From NCBI GenBank assembly GCA_028023455.1, contig JAQFVV010000445.1, positions 124,001 to 188,000 on the forward strand: a stretch of DNA of 64,000 bases. The letters run 5' to 3'. The stretch's first letter is position 1, and each line of letters begins with the position of its first letter. Positions 23,978 through 38,250 of the stretch are shown in pieces. Under the pieces are notes generated by a model. That model did no database searches. It saw nothing but the letters and a program-made list of their open reading frames with translations, and had not been told where the DNA came from. The position numbers were made by a program, and so were the translations under genes. Origin of the DNA: Epiperipatus broadwayi (taxonomy: Eukaryota; Onychophora; Udeonychophora; Euonychophora; Peripatidae).

Positions 23978-24863
23978 CACCTGGGTCTCGATTTATGCGG
24001 ATTACTTTAATGCAATTTTGAAGTTATGTGATTCATGTTTCTTCTTAATATCTTTCATATTTCACTATATTTATTAGATATCAAGAAATTTAAATTATTA
24101 ATAATTTATTTTGACTTGAAATACTTTTTTTTTTCAAAAATATAATGTTATATTAGAAGCTAATGTGAATATGGACTGAAGCTGTATTTAGAATCTTAGC
24201 TTCTATGTAAATAACCTAATTATACAAATGAGTAAATAATAATAATAATAGATTTATACTTATGTATAAAAATATCACAATAAATATTCAAAAATTTAAA
24301 ACTTTTAAAACATATTTTGTTAGATATAACAAATAAAAAAATTTTTAGATTGTTAAAATAAATAATGAAGATTTTATTGATTTTTTAAACTAAAAATAAT
24401 CTTTCTAATGATAATGTATATTTTTGTTTTGATTGTGATCTCATTATTTTAATATAAAAACAGAAAACCATTAACAAAGCACAAGACTAAAAGTGGCCAC
24501 TAGTTGTACATATGTCATGAATCTGATTCACAAACGCATATTCTCAAATAGAAGTAATAATTAAAATAAGTATGAAGAAATGTAAAATTAAATACTGTAA
24601 TTAATAAAAAAAGTAAAAAAAGTTTGTCTTGTATTAATTTTTTTCAAATATTTGAGATTTTTTATTAGTCATACTTTATTTTCTTATTTTTTTAAAATGA
24701 ATTTTAAAGTAATTTTTCCTTGTTGCTTTGCTTTTATGCGATTTCTGAAAATTACTGGATCATATCCCCCATTTTTCAGGGTAAGTTAAGTCTATTTTTG
24801 TGTGATTTCTTTTGTGCACATTTTCTGAGGAACCTATCTACCGCATAACATGAGACCCAGGTG
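23978..24863. mobile_element. Tc1/mariner-superfamily element, pogo/Tigger-like, non-autonomous
   Basis: An 886-bp element bounded by terminal inverted repeats CACCTGGGTCTCGATTTATG/CATAACATGAGACCCAGGTG (about 24 bp, two mismatches) and flanked by TA on both sides (23976-23977 and 24864-24865). Subterminal TTTATGCG and TATGCGATTT motifs recall Tigger/pogo ends. There is no transposase frame, so it is a MITE-like or internally deleted copy. The superfamily call rests on the TA duplication and on terminal sequence character. Confidence 0.8.
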
Positions 24864-25144
24864 TATTTTATTTTCAGTCTTTGTTTTTAATACTATTTAA
24901 AAATGATTGTATTTGTCTTTTTCTATAATAGACTAAATAGGTGTGTTTATGGAGAGATATTGAATTAAGTAAAGATAGTAAATTAATTGTAAAACACTTT
25001 AATTTAACCAATAATTATCTAAATTATCTCAGCCAAGAAAAATGGAAATACAGTAGGATGCTTTTATCTTTTTTTTTAAATAACTTTATACTAATGCTAA
25101 TTGAAAGATAACAATTAGATGCTCAAAATATATTGGGTTTTTTT
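24864..25144. other. A+T-rich DNA, no gene seen
   Basis: No supported feature. Confidence 0.45.
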
Positions 25145-25242
25145 CTCATGTGTCATAGCATCAGCCGAGAAGTGAACCCACAGGCCTGGGACAACTTCTT
25201 GTAAAGATACTATCACTGACCTCTTGACCACCAATGCTTGAC
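25145..25242 (-). repeat. tRNA-Gly-like SINE, family 1, old copy
   Basis: Its reverse complement starts GTCAAGCATTGGTGGTCAAG and contains TGGGTTCACTTCTC near the B box, ending TATGACACATGAGAAA. It matches the consensus of the other five copies at both ends, with a diverged anticodon region. Confidence 0.6.
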
Positions 25243-25644
25243 TATGTTGGTTTTCTTTTTTCCATTCTAAAAATCACTTCAAATTTTCTCTAATTCTTTT
25301 TGTTTCATATTTTCACTTTAGTATGTGTTGTTTAAGCAATTTTCAAGACATTTTTACAAAGCTATACTTAGCATTTTATAGAAAGTTATAAAATAATGTA
25401 ACAAAAATAATTGATTTCAATTTTTGAATAACTTTTTAGCAAAACTTTGTATTCAATCTTTCTATATTTAAGACTTTTGCACATATTGGAATATTGTAAT
25501 AAGATTTTTTTCTTTTTTTTTTTTTTACTTTTTCACAAATCTAATGTTGTATTTATATATCCAAATTGCTCTCAAATATTTAGTGCAAATAATTCATATT
25601 TTTAAAACTACAACTGCACAATTAATAATTCTTATCAAAACTGT
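25243..25644. other. A+T-rich DNA, no gene seen
   Basis: No supported feature. Confidence 0.4.
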
Positions 25645-26350
<706 letters not shown>

Positions 26351-28236
26351 GATTCATTTATTTTTTCATTTTTTATTGTTGTTGTTTCTTTTCTTTTCTT
26401 TTATTTATTCTTTATCAAACGCTTCTAATCAATATACCTTTCTAAGTATTATACTTTGATAAAAAGAAATATGAATAAATATTATTTGATAAATAAATAT
26501 TATTACTCCACTTTTAATACTAATATAAAATTATTTGCATATATATTTTCAATATAAACTTAAATCGAAATTCATTAACATATTCACATAACATTAAAAG
26601 CAAATACACTTATTCTTTTACCATTTTTTTAATATTTATTTTTTTAATTGATTATTGATCTTTTTCGTTCTCTTTTTTTTTCTTTTTTGAGGAAAAAGAA
26701 AGCATATAAAATTTAGACGAAGATTTTGCACATTATATTTTATAAGAAAAAAAAGCATTAAAAAAAAAAAAGAATAGAAAGGAATATATAGTATTTTTAA
26801 ATTAAACAAAGAAAAGCTCTCAGATTTAACGATTTCCTAATAATAACTATGGAAATAAATTTTATTACGCCTTTCTATCTATCTATATGATTAAAAAAAT
26901 TTAAATGTAAAATGCATATCCCCTTTACTTTTAATGCTTCAACTTATATCTATATACATCGATTTTTGGGGCAAATGGTCAACACATTTGCCAACAGAAT
27001 CACCATCTGAAGTTTAATAGACTGAAAAGTGTCATGAAGTAGCTGAAATTTTCAGACTTTGGAGTGATGCCTATCTATAGATAATTTAATTCGCCTTTCT
27101 TTTGGGCAGAAAATGGCTCTATTTTTAGTTATAGAGCAAACAATAAAATACTTCTACCAACTAGAAAATGATTAACCTAGCAAATGAACCATTTTTATTC
27201 ATTTTCTTTTTTTTTTGAAAGAACACTAAAAAGGCTTTTGTTCTATAATAAGTCTTTTCAATCTGTTTTACTTTTTACTATTTAAAAAAAAAAAATTTAC
27301 AACATTACAATACTAGCCAAAAAATTAAACTTTACTAAAATTCTTCCACAACCATGGTTTCATCTATTAACAAGTAGACTTTTGCAAATAAATTCAATAA
27401 ACATACCACCTATAAATCATACCCAATAAAACAGCCTTCCCATTATTCAATTCAAAGTCCAACTTTCTTTAACATCAAAGAATGTCTTCATGAGATTGTT
27501 TGGTCTCAGATTCAAAATATTTTAAGTTTCTTTTACTATTTTCTCCAATTCACTTTTTTCATAAGCAATAATATCTGCATTGTAATATTTTATGACCTGT
27601 ATTCAGTTCATAAATACACAAGGCTGAGTTATTATATTTGTTTTTATCTCTATTCTTATGAACTTTAACTTTTTTTTCATTAAGATTTAATTTACTTTGG
27701 CCTATATAAATTTTATGACAACTGCAAGACTCTTATAAATTATTCCAGGAATATATTTACAATCAATTAACTATTTTAAACCATTTCCTAATGAATTTAG
27801 TTTAGACCTTTTTTGCAATCCATTTTCATACCACCCAATAAAAACTATTCTTATAAATACATTTACTAATTGATGACTTATATGGCAAAGAAATAAACTC
27901 TTTCTTTTCATTAACACAAATTTTTACTATTAAGGGATCTAAAGATATTTTTATTAAATATAATATTCATAATAAATGCTTTATTATATTTGAACTCAAT
28001 ATAGTCAGAAAAAAATATTTTATATTGTTAATATTTTTATATGCAAAATTGATTTTTTCTAATGATAAATTTATTAACATTTTATTAAAAGCATATAATT
28101 TTACTAAAATATGGTAAAAAATAAAGTTTTGATTTTTTCATTAAATACATTTACACTTTTACTTTGGACGGTGAGCTCAATTGATTCACCAGAGTGTTCT
28201 GCAATCCAAAATGTACTATGAAAAGTAATACTCATA
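26351..28236. other. A+T-rich DNA, no gene seen
   Basis: No supported feature; homopolymer runs and stops in all frames. Confidence 0.45.
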
Positions 28237-28890
28237 TTGAGTTCCTATAGGAAAAAATTTATTTATTTTAAATTCAAAAATATAAAACTAAGCATTTTAT
28301 TTTTTTTAAAAAATACTAATTTGTGGGAAAATATACTGTATAAAAACATTTTCGTAGGTATAATTTTAAAAATATATAATTTTTTATTCATAGTTCATTA
28401 TTTTACTTTTTATGTGGTTAGAGAATTGCATTTCCTGAATTCTGATTTTGGTACATTTTATTTTCCATTATTAAAGCTTTTTTTAATTTTTTATAAAATC
28501 TAACCAATAAAACTTTGACTTTTTTTTTTTTTGCAGCACTGATAATTTCTTTTATGAAAAATACTATGAATTTATTATTTTTTTCATAAATGCAGTCAAA
28601 ATTAAATAAAACAATAGACAAATATACTGTACAACTGATTGCTGTAGTTTCAATAATATAGTAAATGATTATTTTTTTTGTTGTGTTTTACCAACATCTG
28701 TTAATAATAAAGATCACCATTATCTTCAATATATCACAAATTAAATTACAATACTGATTTAAAATTGAAAAAATTAAAGATATTTTTAACTTATATTTAG
28801 TAACATTTGATCAGATAAAGATGATTATTAATTATATATTGCACAAAATCATTTTTTTCTCAAAATATTTTTTGCCAGAGGCAACAATAT
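28237..28890. repeat. Old dispersed A+T-rich repeat, copy 1
   Basis: Shares ordered segments with 42890-44590: AATATACTGTATAAAAAC, TTACATAAATGCAGT-like (here TTCATAAATGCAGTCAAAAT), a GATATTTTTAACTTA block, and GATGATTATTAATT-like text before CACAAAAT. No frame or terminal structure is recognisable. Possibly an ancient non-coding element. Confidence 0.5.
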
Positions 28891-30296
28891 TAATCCATAA
28901 AATTGATAAAGTAATATATTTAAGCTAATGTACCCATTTTGAAGTCTAGCATTAATATATTTTATTATTTTTATGATTGAAGTATACTTTTAACCCTCCT
29001 GTTTCTGACAATTTTTTGTTCTCACTTGCAATAAGTTTTCAATTTTTATTTTGATATCAAACCATATATATATTGAAACAGTAAGATTCGTATTCGAATC
29101 TTAAGTTTCACCTTTTTCTGTCGTCTCTCACTGACCGATCTATCCCGCCGAAATTTAAACTTTTTGGTATCGAATTGTGTGTGTAGCAATATTAAGAATG
29201 TATAAATCTATGTAGAATTCAGCATAAACACGCACACATTTCGATCTCAAATTAAAGGCAATAAATAGGGATAAAATAATATAATTTAGATTTCTTTTAG
29301 TTATATAATTTTGTATAATTTTAATCATTTATTTTGGATTATAAGTTCGTATTTATTGCTTTGTTTAAATTTCATTTGATATTAATTCTAAAAAAATCTG
29401 ATGTAATATTTAATTAAAAGTTAAAATAATCTTATGTTCCCTTTTTGTCTTTGAAATTTAAAAGCATCGGTCAGTGATAGATAATAGATTAATTAAAGAA
29501 AAAGTCCCCAAAATGTAATTAGTAAATGTAAAATGTAAACAATAGAACGGCAGCTTTCTTTAATTAAAAAACCAACAAAATGCATTGATTATCCTCAGGG
29601 CAGATTAAGTAGAACCTAAAAATACCTTAACAAAAATGTGAAAGATCAAGATAAAAAAAGAGACCATCTTAGACTTGCTGGAGACATTCACTTAAACTTT
29701 AGTTTTGCTCTCGATCACTGAGAGTCTCCAAAAATATAAAAATAATTTGTTCCTGCCAAGGTATGACTGAGTAAAGCACCTAGATTATTCTCCATCGGGA
29801 GATGGCCTATCGGATGCCAAACTTTCCATTGCCCATCATAAATTCACCATGAAGATCTGCTGCCTGAAATAAATGAGAAAGCTGCTGCTGCTGTGAAAGT
29901 AAATGAAATATCTAAATACAAGAAAGAATTGCCACTCGTGAACTTTTTGCTGCTAAACTAATGGAATCAGAAAACTTCTTATAAAACAGGTACCTGTCTG
30001 TGTTCAAACTCTAGAGTACTCTAATAATATGCTATAGCTCTTCTTCATACTACTTATCTAAATTATAAAATGTAAAAACTACCATATATATAACTAAAAC
30101 TGAATAATTAACTTAATGTGTAAACTTCTCTACTAATCTAGTTTACCTCATTCTATCTCGGGTGCATATTTCTAAAATCTACATTTTATCTATATTTATT
30201 ATTTAATTATTGCATGCTCACAATTGTCTCTATTTTCAAAGTTTAAATCTATGATCATTTGAAACAGTGAATGCGTGTCACATTTTCATTAATATG
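28891..30296. other. Unclassified, with a short inverted motif
   Basis: TCACTGACCGAT at 29128-29139 is repeated as its complement ATCGGTCAGTGA at 29466-29477. Otherwise no reading frame or repeat is supported. Sequence near 29690-29980 is a little less A+T-rich. Confidence 0.35.
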
Positions 30297-31120
30297 TACT
30301 TCGTCGAGCCGAGGCAGAGACCAGCCTGACATTCTTATAAACCATAACTAACTTAACTTTCATATAAATTGACACACATTCAGTGCATCACTTATTGTAA
30401 TGCAGGGTCTACTACTTCGCAAATGGCTGACGTATTAGTTATAATAATTCCCAATTTATATAGGTTTTGTATTTATTAAATCATCATGAATAATTCCAGA
30501 AAATTACATTTCTTTGAGAGTCAGCAATGTTCTTTAGTAACTGTTGATAATGTAGGGCCGAATTAGAAATCTATTTAAATCTTATCATAATTGTTTATAC
30601 TTATACATGTGTTACGTTTTAAAGACGCGATGACCCATTCCGCCGTGAAATTTCCGGATTCTTCAGGGTTGAAATTAACCCCAGTCATCCTACACAAGCG
30701 GGCATAATGGGTGCTCCCGTAGGACTTGACAACATCATACAGCCAGCTGGCAAAACTGCAACACAGACCGCTTGTCCCTGGTTATGCTTATGTGACACCT
30801 TACTTCATCGGGCCAAGGCAGAGACGAACCCGACATTCTTATAAACCCATTCGCGGCATTGCAGTTTCGATATACTGCTATTCCATATCGCCTTTCTAAA
30901 GCGTACCACGTTTTCCTTTACTCAATTCTATTATTCTATATATCACTCCGCCTCTGCATTATCTTCATAATTCACTCTCAAATAAATGTTTGCCCTTAGT
31001 ATAAATAAATATTTTAATTAAATAAATATATGTCTGCCATTACTCTTATAACCCATACTTTAGACTCTTGCATTGCAAAGGTATAAATCCCTCCAGGCAT
31101 GCATTAGAAATACTTACCCG
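30297..31120. repeat. G+C-richer island with a direct repeat 504 bp apart
   Basis: About 48 bp (TACTTCGTCGAGCCGAGGCA onward, 30297-30344) recur at 30801-30848 with a few changes. The stretch 30610-30960 is clearly richer in G+C and more complex than its surroundings. Open frames are short. It may be a decayed LTR-type or other element; I do not recognise a family. Confidence 0.45.
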
Positions 31121-31666
31121 AGAATTTTAGGTAGCTAGATTACGCCCTCAAATAAATTAATTTCTTTTGTAAACAAATAAATCATGTATTATTTAAAATG
31201 TAATCATGTTGCAAATCCCACTACTGAAGCTGGTAGTCCATAAAATATTATTAGTAAATGATTTCATTAAAATGTATTAATAAATAATTTTAAACTATAC
31301 GTCTGCAGTTACGTTTTATTTATTTGATACCCATTCTATATAATATTTCTTCAATTATGTAAATATGAATGTTTAATTAATATTAGTTTGATTATTGGCT
31401 AACTCAAGAGAAAAATCATGAATCTCTTGCATATCCCTGACCACCGTGCCTAAGGAAATATTTACTAATGTCACATCAGATGCATGGTTTCATGGATTGT
31501 ATTGTGGAACCGATAAACTATGTTCGAAGTCAGTACCACAGGTGGCTTCACTACTCGATGGTGCTGCTGTTCTGTATGGTGGTCGAATTCTGCACTATGT
31601 TTACAAGTCACACATTTTCTGACCATTACAATATATATGTTTAAACAAAGATTTGCACAGGTTAAA
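31121..31666. other. A+T-rich DNA, no gene seen
   Basis: The overlapping short open frames near 31471-31764 lie partly in the inverted repeat that follows and show no motif. Confidence 0.4.
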
Positions 31667-31831
31667 TATATAAAATACATATTTTGCGGGTTCATCCATG
31701 TTAAAAAACTTTTAATATTAATATACTGACGTTTCGACTTGGTCACACAAGCCATCCAAGTCAAAATGTCAGTATATTAATATTAAAAGTTTTTTAACAC
31801 GGATGAACCCGTAAAATATGTATTTTATATA
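31667..31831. repeat. Inverted repeat, 76-bp arms
   Basis: Arms 31667-31742 and 31756-31831 with a 13-nt loop and only a few mismatches. The inner arm contains TATACTGACGTTTCGACTTG. The core ATACTGAYRTTTYGA is also present in the inverted repeat at 54502-54797, suggesting one foldback family. Confidence 0.85.
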
Positions 31832-33239
31832 TATATCAGAATATAATAAATATCATTTCATTTCATACATATTTTTGTCTAGAGATTAAATATATTTTTT
31901 AAAAAAATCTTTTTATTTTTGGAATTATTTTAAAAATTAGATTTTAATCAAAACAAAGCATTTTTTGTCCTTCAACTTCAGGAGAAGCAGATTCAAGATG
32001 TAAAACAAATGAAATATTCTTTGTTTGATATTTGTTTTTAAAATCTCAATAAATAATTATTACCCTCTTCACTGGTATCTCTGACTATAGTTGAATCAGC
32101 TTTAACTCATTCTAAAATCAGTAATTTTTACATTATCATAGCAAATTTATGGCCATTTTAAAGCTAAAAATATGCCATAAGATGTTGCCCTCTCTATAAT
32201 TATTTTACAAGCAAAAAAATCAATAATATTTAAATTTAAACTTTTAACAATAATAGAAGATGGGCTTTCCAAAGTGCTGATTGGTTGTTTCTCATTTTCA
32301 ACAAAAGGGAGTGCTTGTCAATGCTTTTCTTTGTTTTGATTTTCAAAATAAAAATGTATATTTTAGAGTATTTTTGTCATATTTTTTACCTATTATGAAT
32401 TATTTTGGTAAAATATACTGAAAATATAATTATTTTACAAGAATAATTAACATTTTAGTAAAAATTATTTACTTTTACACAAACATAAATTGAAAAAGAA
32501 ATCAATGACATACACAGCATTTTCTAATAGATTATAAATGTTCATTTTAGTTTTTTCCACTATAAATTAACCAATCAAAAGTTTAGAACTTTAATTCATG
32601 AGGCCAATAGGAAATTGTATCCATCTAAAGGTTTATATCTAGTAAGCCTATCAACTTATGCTTTTAAAAGTTTAAATTGTTTTTAGCAATTTTTATGATA
32701 TTCTATATTTTTAAGAGACTGTCATACTGATGACATTTTCACAAATCATATTTACCCCACCAGCATAATTTCCATAGTAAGTTACTTAAAAAATATAATC
32801 TTTATATTCAAAAATGAAACCTTTCTGCAGAAAATAAATATGTAGTAATATATATTTTTGATTCTTAATAATTATGTTACAATTATTATGCAAAAATAAT
32901 GATAAACTAAAACCAAGTTTTTAGTTATTATAATATTGCAAAGTTATCACAAAGTTGGAGACTGCCAAGAATACAATGACCTTTCATCATTGTGGAGCTT
33001 ACTATACTTTGAAATTCCTGATTTTTTGATTAATCTGACAGTTTTTTGAAATTAAAATATTAGGAAAAAAATATGTGAAAAAGTTTGAAAAAAAAAGTTA
33101 GCAAAATCTTCAATAGAGAGCTAAAGATGCAAATTGAATTTCTTGACTTCCAATCCAATAAAATATCAGAATAAAAAAAATAGCAAAGTTAATTGCTTAT
33201 TGTACTGAATAAAATTGGTAATATTTTTTTATTTTCAAG
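31832..33239. other. A+T-rich DNA, no gene seen
   Basis: No supported feature. Confidence 0.4.
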
Positions 33240-33610
33240 TTATTAACAATAAACTTCTTCTTTATTTTGGATATGACATTAATGAAAGCAGTGATTGTCA
33301 TGTAAAAAGACTGTATAAAAATTAGTTAAAGTATATTAGTTGTATTTTAATTCTATAATCTAAATATACTGTATACTCTATACTCTACTATATATTTTGT
33401 GCATGAATGGTAACATTTTATCTTCAGTTGATATAATTTTAATAAAATCACTATTCTATGATGTCAATAATCTTACAAAATGGCCAACATTTTGAAAAAA
33501 TATGGTTGTTTTTAAAAAGAATGTTCAAATTTTTTTTTAAAGACCATTGTAGTAAATAATCGATTATAATTCAAAATAAGAGGTCCATAGCTTTTTAAGA
33601 TTTTTTTTAA
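33240..33610. repeat. Old dispersed A+T-rich repeat, paralogue of 46240-46610
   Basis: Ordered matches include TTAACAATAAACTTCTTCTT, GATGTCAATAATCTTACAAA, GGCCAACATTTTG, GGTTGTTTTTAAAAAGAATG and AATAATCGATTATAATTCAA. The paralogue at 46 kb carries a SINE insertion within the same sequence. Confidence 0.6.
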
Positions 33611-33787
33611 AACAAATTCCTCTCAATAATTAAATTTAATGACAAACTGTCAAAGAAGTCTCTATATAATGTGATTTTTTAAAAATTTCATTCTCCATTG
33701 TAAATATTTATAATTTTTAAATTAAATTTGATACACTTTTTTTTCATAAATACTAAAGACTAATTTTTTTAATGTTGAGTGAAAGAA

Positions 33788-33790
<3 letters not shown>

Positions 33791-33832
<42 letters not shown>
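33791..33832. repeat. (TA)n microsatellite
   Basis: About 40 bp of TA repeats just upstream of the RTE remnant; a second short run lies at 33862-33877. Confidence 0.9.
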
Positions 33833-33835
<3 letters not shown>

Positions 33836-33879
33836 GTGGATCATCAATTTGAACACTCACAATATATATATATATATTA

Positions 33880-35160
33880 CGCAGTTTAAAATATCTTTAA
33901 TTAGTTTTATAAAAAAATGTATCAAGATAATTACAACTCATTTACAGCAAACTTTGGATTTTAACCAACCAAAAGAAGAATCTGGATGTAAAAATGATTT
34001 TAGTACAGTGAATCATATCCCAAATATTGAGGGAAGTTATAGCAAGAACCAATAAATATAAGTTGCCATTATGCTTTGTATTTATGAATTATGAAAAGGC
34101 ATTTGATTCTATAAGCATTTCTTCCATGATCAAAGCATTGTATCATCAAGGTGTAGATCCAGGATATTGTCATATTCTGAATAATATTTATAAAAATGCA
34201 ACAGCAACAATTAGATTACATAATGATACTAGGAAAGTCAACATTGAGAAGGGTGTAAGACAAGGTGACTCCATATCTCCAAAAAAAATTTACAGCAGTT
34301 CTGCAAGAAGTATTTAGTGGATTAAAATTGAAGCTAAAATAATATAAGTGAATAAAGATTATTTAAGTTATCTAGAATTTGCCAATAATGTAGCTGTTTT
34401 TTTTTTTACAAATGGTTGCTTAGACTTCATGAAATGTTGTAAGAGTTATCACATAAAAATAAGAAAATAGGATTAATGATAACTTTAAAAAGACTAAAGT
34501 AATGTTCAATGAATTTTTTCAAAAAATGAAAATAAAGATGAATATTGATGAGTTAAAAGAAATTAACAATTACAAATACTTTGGTCAGGTTATTTCTACA
34601 GATGGTAACATAATGGATGAAATTAATCATAAAATTAAAGTTAGTTAGAGTGTTTTTGATAGAAATAACATAATAAAAGAAAACATGCTAATATGTTTAA
34701 AAAGGAAGATTTTTAATAAATGTATTTTACCAGTTCTTAATTATGGATCTGGAATTTGAATACTTAACAAGAGAGAAATATAAACACTTCAGACCATCCA
34801 AAGAAGTATGGAGAGATGCATGTTAGCAGTAACAAGAAGAAATCAAAAATTAAATAAATTGGTAAGAGAACAAACAGGTATGACATCAATGAAAGAATTA
34901 TGAGATGGAAGTGTGATTAAGATGGATAAATTGCAGAAGCATTGATAATAGATGGTCAATTGAAATTTAAACTGGATTCCAAGAGATTATAAAAGACCTA
35001 AAAAGAAACAATATGTGAGGTGGATGGGTAAAATAAGATGTGTGGACATGATTTGAAGAAGAGAGGTTAAAGATCAGAGAAGAAGGATTGAAGTTGGAAA
35101 GTCCTTCATCCTGCAGTGAATTGATAATGGTTGAAAATGATGAGGATGATATGCAGACTG
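33880..35160 (+). mobile_element. RTE-clade LINE, 5'-truncated and decayed
   Basis: Plus-strand remnant starting inside the RT domain and running to the C-terminal end. In order: a lead-in ISLISFIKKCIKIIT, then FMNYEKAFDSISISSMIKAL (catalytic block A), GVRQGDSISPK (block B), a degraded FADD box (ANNVAVF), YFGQVISTDGN, then CILPVLNYGSG and, near the end, QYVRWMGKI. This is the order in RTE-1/BovB-like elements. The 3' end has GATGAGGATGAT, like the short tandem tails of RTE elements. It has several stops and frameshifts and no endonuclease domain. Confidence 0.85.
34030..34330 (+). pseudogene. RTE reverse transcriptase, catalytic core remnant
   Basis: The best preserved part of the RTE element. 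An open frame at 34027-34317 holds LCFVFMNYEKAFDSI, where the aspartate in the usual F-x-D-Y-E-K-A-F-D-S block is Asn at the first site but kept at AFD. GVRQGDSISPK follows. A frameshift at the poly-A run near 34280-34287 breaks the frame after SPK, and the FTAVLQEVFSGLK continuation is in another frame. The catalytic FADD box about 60 bases further on is mutated to FANN. It cannot encode an active enzyme. Confidence 0.85.
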
Positions 35161-35720
35161 ATAAAATATGAGAAATGTTTTAAAATTTAAAAGTAAAAAG
35201 AAAATATGAAAGAAAATTTATACATAATCCTAAAGATAAAGACAGCTATTCGGACTTTAAAACAAAAGTATACAAGATAAAAGAAAAATGCATTCTATAT
35301 ATTCATGTGTACAATATATTATTTACATCCGTTGCTGAAACTCTTGGTTTTATTTTATGTTTAAATGATACAAGATTTGTAGTTAAAAATGATAATGAAA
35401 TTTATTTCTGTATGGTACTCAGAACTTCTATGCAACTTTGAATAAATATTGACCAACTTTTAAGAAAGTTTAAAAAAGAAAATCAATGTTTTAAAAAATC
35501 AAAAAGCAGTAAAAAAAAAAAACATAAAATGGGTTTATGTTTTATAAGAGGATTTTTTTTTTTTTTTTTAGATTTCTTAAAAATTATCAGGTATAAAATA
35601 AATTATATAAAAATCTTTCAATTGTTTTACATTGTGAATTTTCAAATACAATACAAAATTATTGGTTAATTTTACTTTTTTTTTTCTTCATAATATTCAT
35701 AACTTTACATTTATTTATTT
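35161..35720. other. A+T-rich DNA, no gene seen
   Basis: Poly-A and poly-T runs at 35510 and 35553; no supported feature. Confidence 0.4.
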
Positions 35721-35808
35721 TTCATATGTCAAAAGCATTGACCGGGAAGTGAACCCGTGCCAGCTACTTGTAAGGCAGTTATGCTAACCACTAGGCCACC
35801 AACGCTCA
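35721..35808 (-). repeat. tRNA-Gly-like SINE, family 1
   Basis: Its reverse complement reads GAGCGTTGGTGGCCTAGTGG (A box), GTTAGCATAACTGCC, GGGTTCACTTCCCGG (B box) and TTTTGACATATGAAAAATAA (tail). The poly-A end is followed by the usual A-rich tail. It sits next to the compound microsatellite that follows. Confidence 0.8.
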
Positions 35809-35847
35809 GTTGATAGACAAAGGACAACGAAAATATTAAAATACTTG

Positions 35848-36336
<489 letters not shown>

Positions 36337-38250
36337 AAAGAAAAAAGAAAATAGTTCGTTTGTGAAAAGGTAGATATGTGGTTAAATAGAAAAATTAGTA
36401 AATGAATAGACATTGGTTAAACGATCAAATTATTGATTGATTAATTGATTGGTTGATCTACTAACCAACTAACTAATGTCTGACAGATGGATAGACTGAA
36501 CTATTGAATTATTGATTGACTAATTGATTAAAAATAGGTATTTTAATCAGTTTGGGGTGGCGTCATTTTTTTTTCCAAAAATAAAAACATTTTGTAAGAA
36601 AATGACATTTATCTAAGTTTTATTTGCCATGATATTTTTAAATGAAATTATAAATACTCTTTTAAACCTGTCTCATATACACATAAAAGAAACATCATTA
36701 AGTTTGGGATTGAGTTCGTGATATATATGCTTTTATTTTATAAATTTAATTAATAATTGTCTGCATGATTTGATACAATGGTAGAAGGGAAGACTTTAGA
36801 GCATAAATTCCATAGACTGGGCCCAGCTTTGTCACTTATGGCACTTGAAGTTTTGATGAACTCACAGCAAATAAAATCATTCGATTAGTTCTTCATTTTA
36901 ATTAATACTTTTAGAGTAATCACTACTTATTAATTTCTATTTTAAAAAGTATCTTTTTAGAAGAAAGAGTGGATATATGATTTATCTTTTCTTCAGGTTT
37001 TGGACTGTCTTTCTTATCAGCAGATGGCACTGTCATGTTGTTTTTATTTAGTCTCTTTCTATTCATGTTATTTAAGCTAAAATCTTGAAATGTAAAATAT
37101 TTTAAAGTTAGATAGAATTCTCTTTTAATATTGTTTATTGATCAATGTTTATATTATTATCTAAAATATAACCAGATGTCACTATTATCTAATGGATTGC
37201 ACTTTTTACAAGTAGGAAAGATGCAAATAATGAAGTTATGGGAAAATAGTATTCTCTAAGTGATATACAAAAAAGTGGGCTTTCTTCTATATTGGGATTG
37301 GAGAATGGAAGAATTATTTTGGGTCTAAAGCTATTGAATGAGCAATGTTATGAAGATAAAATAAGATGCAAATAGATTTGAATATTTTGAATGGTATGTA
37401 AATTAGGAAATAATAAGAGGAAAATGTAATGGCTAATATGTATTTTTATTTCACATATTGGCTGAGAGATTACTAATTTTGATAAAAAAAAAAAAAAAGG
37501 CTATATTACATCGTATCATTTTTACAATCTTTCAAATTTATCAAGTAAATCCACACGTTAGTTTAATTCCAATTTTATGGAGAACAGTATTTTAATTGAT
37601 CACTTCTTTTATAAAAATATTCAGTTAAAAAGAATGAAATAAAGAAGATTAAAAAATATACAGATAGTTATGCAGCAATTAAAATAATTGATATGTAATT
37701 AAAAGTTTTTGTTTTAAATTTTAAATAAAAATAGAATCATCAATCTTGATACAGAGTTGGTAATTATGGAAGTTATATTATTTGTGACTTTTCTAATGAC
37801 AAATACAAGCTCAGAAGCACTATCAAACAAAAAATTGTTTACTTTTGACATCTATATTAGTAATAGATCATTTACCCTACTTACTAGAATGTCATTTATT
37901 GTAAAGATGTTAAAGTTTAGTACTCAAAAACTAATCTGTGAATGTAGATGTGGTACCACAATCCATAGATTTCTCAAGCTTGTCAAGATGAATCTGAAAT
38001 AAAATAAAATAAAATAAAAAGTTACTTACTGCTTCTAATGGTAAAACACTATCAGATGAAACAATCATCGAATGATAAAGAAAAAATAATAATCAGAGTT
38101 TTTTTAAAAATCTATTGTATTGCTGAAAGCTAAAGGAAATTTTTTACATTAATCTTCTTGTAAAAACACTTAATAATAAACAGCCAGCCATATAACAATA
38201 AAAATTAAGTAACAATTTAAAACATTGTAATAAATGTTATATATATATAT
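36337..38250. other. Degenerate tetranucleotide tract, then A+T-rich DNA
   Basis: 36360-36535 holds decayed TTGATTGATTAATTGATTGG-type repeats continuing one side of the array. The rest shows no gene or repeat that I can support. Confidence 0.4.

Noticed and set aside
31730-31760. GTCGAAACGTC on the minus strand, resembling a hammerhead 3' half
   Set aside because: There is no CUGANGA block at the right distance; the sequence is explained by the inverted repeat.
33834-34055. Separate 73-codon gene upstream of the RTE frame
   Set aside because: Its C-terminal half aligns with the start of the RTE reverse transcriptase domain in a shifted frame, so it belongs to that remnant.
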